DNA of 64,000 bases from Chitinophaga deserti (GTDB taxonomy: Bacteria; Bacteroidota; Bacteroidia; Chitinophagales; Chitinophagaceae). The stretch is from positions 310,001-374,000 of the forward strand of contig NZ_QFFK01000002.1 of NCBI RefSeq assembly GCF_003149455.1. Reading direction: 5' to 3'. Shown in pieces: positions 63,376 to 64,000 of this stretch. The notes below the pieces were generated by a model. It was given only the letters and a program-made list of their open reading frames with translations, was not told where the DNA came from and ran no database searches. A program made the translations under genes and the position numbers. Position 1 is the first letter of the stretch. Each line of letters begins with the position of its first letter.

Positions 63376-64000
63376 TGTGCGCTGTTAAAAGTGTCTCCCT
63401 GGCGGATGTCGCCGGTTTCGAAACCTTTTTTGAACCAGTACATGCGTTGGGCGGAAGTGCCGTGTGTAAATGCATCGGGTACTACTTGACCGCTGGATTG
63501 CTGTTGCAACCGGTCGTCTCCGATGGCATTAGCGGCATTAAGGGCTTCCTCAACATCTCCGGGCTCTATGTAATTGGCTATATTCTTCATGTAATGCGCC
63601 CAGAGCCCTGCATAAAAATCGGCCTGTAATTCGAGCTTAACAGACAGCTTGTTGTATTCTGTTTCGCTGAGGCGGCCGCGCATAGACTGAACCTGTTCAG
63701 AAATACCTAACAGATTCTGGACATGGTGGCCTACTTCATGTGCGATTACATAGGCCATGGCAAAATCGCCGGGGGCGTTAAGGTTGTTTTTAAGATCGTC
63801 GTAAAACGACAGGTCGATATACACCTGGTGATCGGCCGGGCAATAGAAGGGGCCGGATGCGGAGGAAGCACTTCCGCAGGCGCTCTGTACGGCACCGGTG
63901 AACATAACGAGAGTAGGCTCCTGGTATTTCTTGCCCATTTCTGCGAAGATCTTGTTCCACACGTCTTCGGTTTCCGCCAGCATGGTTTTGGTGAACTTGG
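63372..64000 (-). CDS. YpfJ-type neutral zinc metallopeptidase, 5' end outside window
   Basis: About 209 C-terminal residues are visible; the frame runs off the right edge without a clear start (the Met at 63983 is internal). The zinc site [17 protein letters not shown] (HExxH) and the downstream [14 protein letters not shown], whose Glu is the likely third ligand, identify the Zn_peptidase/YpfJ family (PF04228). It is co-translated with the glycolipid-binding gene. Confidence 0.92.
   Translation of the reverse strand, partial: KFTKTMLAETEDVWNKIFAEMGKKYQEPTLVMFTGAVQSACGSASSASGPFYCPADHQVYIDLSFYDDLKNNLNAPGDFAMAYVIAHEVGHHVQNLLGISEQVQSMRGRLSETEYNKLSVKLELQADFYAGLWAHYMKNIANYIEPGDVEEALNAANAIGDDRLQQQSSGQVVPDAFTHGTSAQRMYWFKKGFETGDIRQGDTFNSAQ

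Overview
The window is a chromosomal segment of a Bacteroidota bacterium, most likely a member of the Chitinophagaceae close to Chitinophaga. The grounds are a SusC/SusD pair, many lipoprotein and beta-barrel signatures, Bacteroidota protein families (DUF2480, DUF3050, DUF922, PF12893-like), and several promoters of the Bacteroidota form TTTG-N19-TAnnTTTG. There is no phage, no insertion sequence and no CRISPR-Cas. Genus-level placement is inference.

Layout. 1-21.8 kb is dense housekeeping and metabolic sequence: an envelope-stress trio (YtxH, holin-like, coiled coil), an AI-2E family transporter, nadD behind the phenylacetyl-CoA epoxidase genes paaABCD (no paaE here), secreted peptidases, feoB, a PadR-PspC module, a SulP transporter with carbonic anhydrase, a mannose-1-P guanylyltransferase with a KpsF-type isomerase, recQ, a DUF3050 gene and tRNA-Phe. 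22-25 kb holds small unknown genes and a 1.3-kb gene-free stretch with three copies of a 143-bp repeat. 25-35 kb is a SusC/SusD/lipoprotein uptake locus diverging from a ThuA / oxidoreductase / SDR / Tat-oxidoreductase operon, probably one glycan- or sugar-acid-use locus with exported oxidoreductases. 35-46 kb carries a TPR-LuxR regulator, an AlkZ-like protein, an MHS transporter, a carotenoid-type membrane protein, a HemJ-like protein, an ECF sigma factor with a membrane partner, and mnmG.

The unusual part is 46.2-54.2 kb. Only three genes (ybeY, feoA, nadA; about 21% of the sequence) lie in 8 kb. Its gene-free DNA contains four perfect 16-bp parS palindromes (48.1-49.6 kb), an array of about eleven diverged copies of an approximately 38-bp motif at a 122-139 bp period (50.5-52.05 kb), and a 765-bp nadA-ppiD intergenic region with four perfect DnaA boxes plus several near-matches. 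Together these read as the replication origin and its centromere-like neighbourhood, although dnaA, dnaN and parAB are not in the window. The repeat array in between is the best candidate for something undescribed.

54.2-64 kb returns to ordinary density: a PpiD-type foldase, DUF2480, CorA, a membrane protein/XRE regulator pair with a neat three-repeat operator, a DUF3472 protein, RlpA, a GNAT acetyltransferase, a lipase, a glycolipid-binding protein and a zinc metallopeptidase cut by the right edge.
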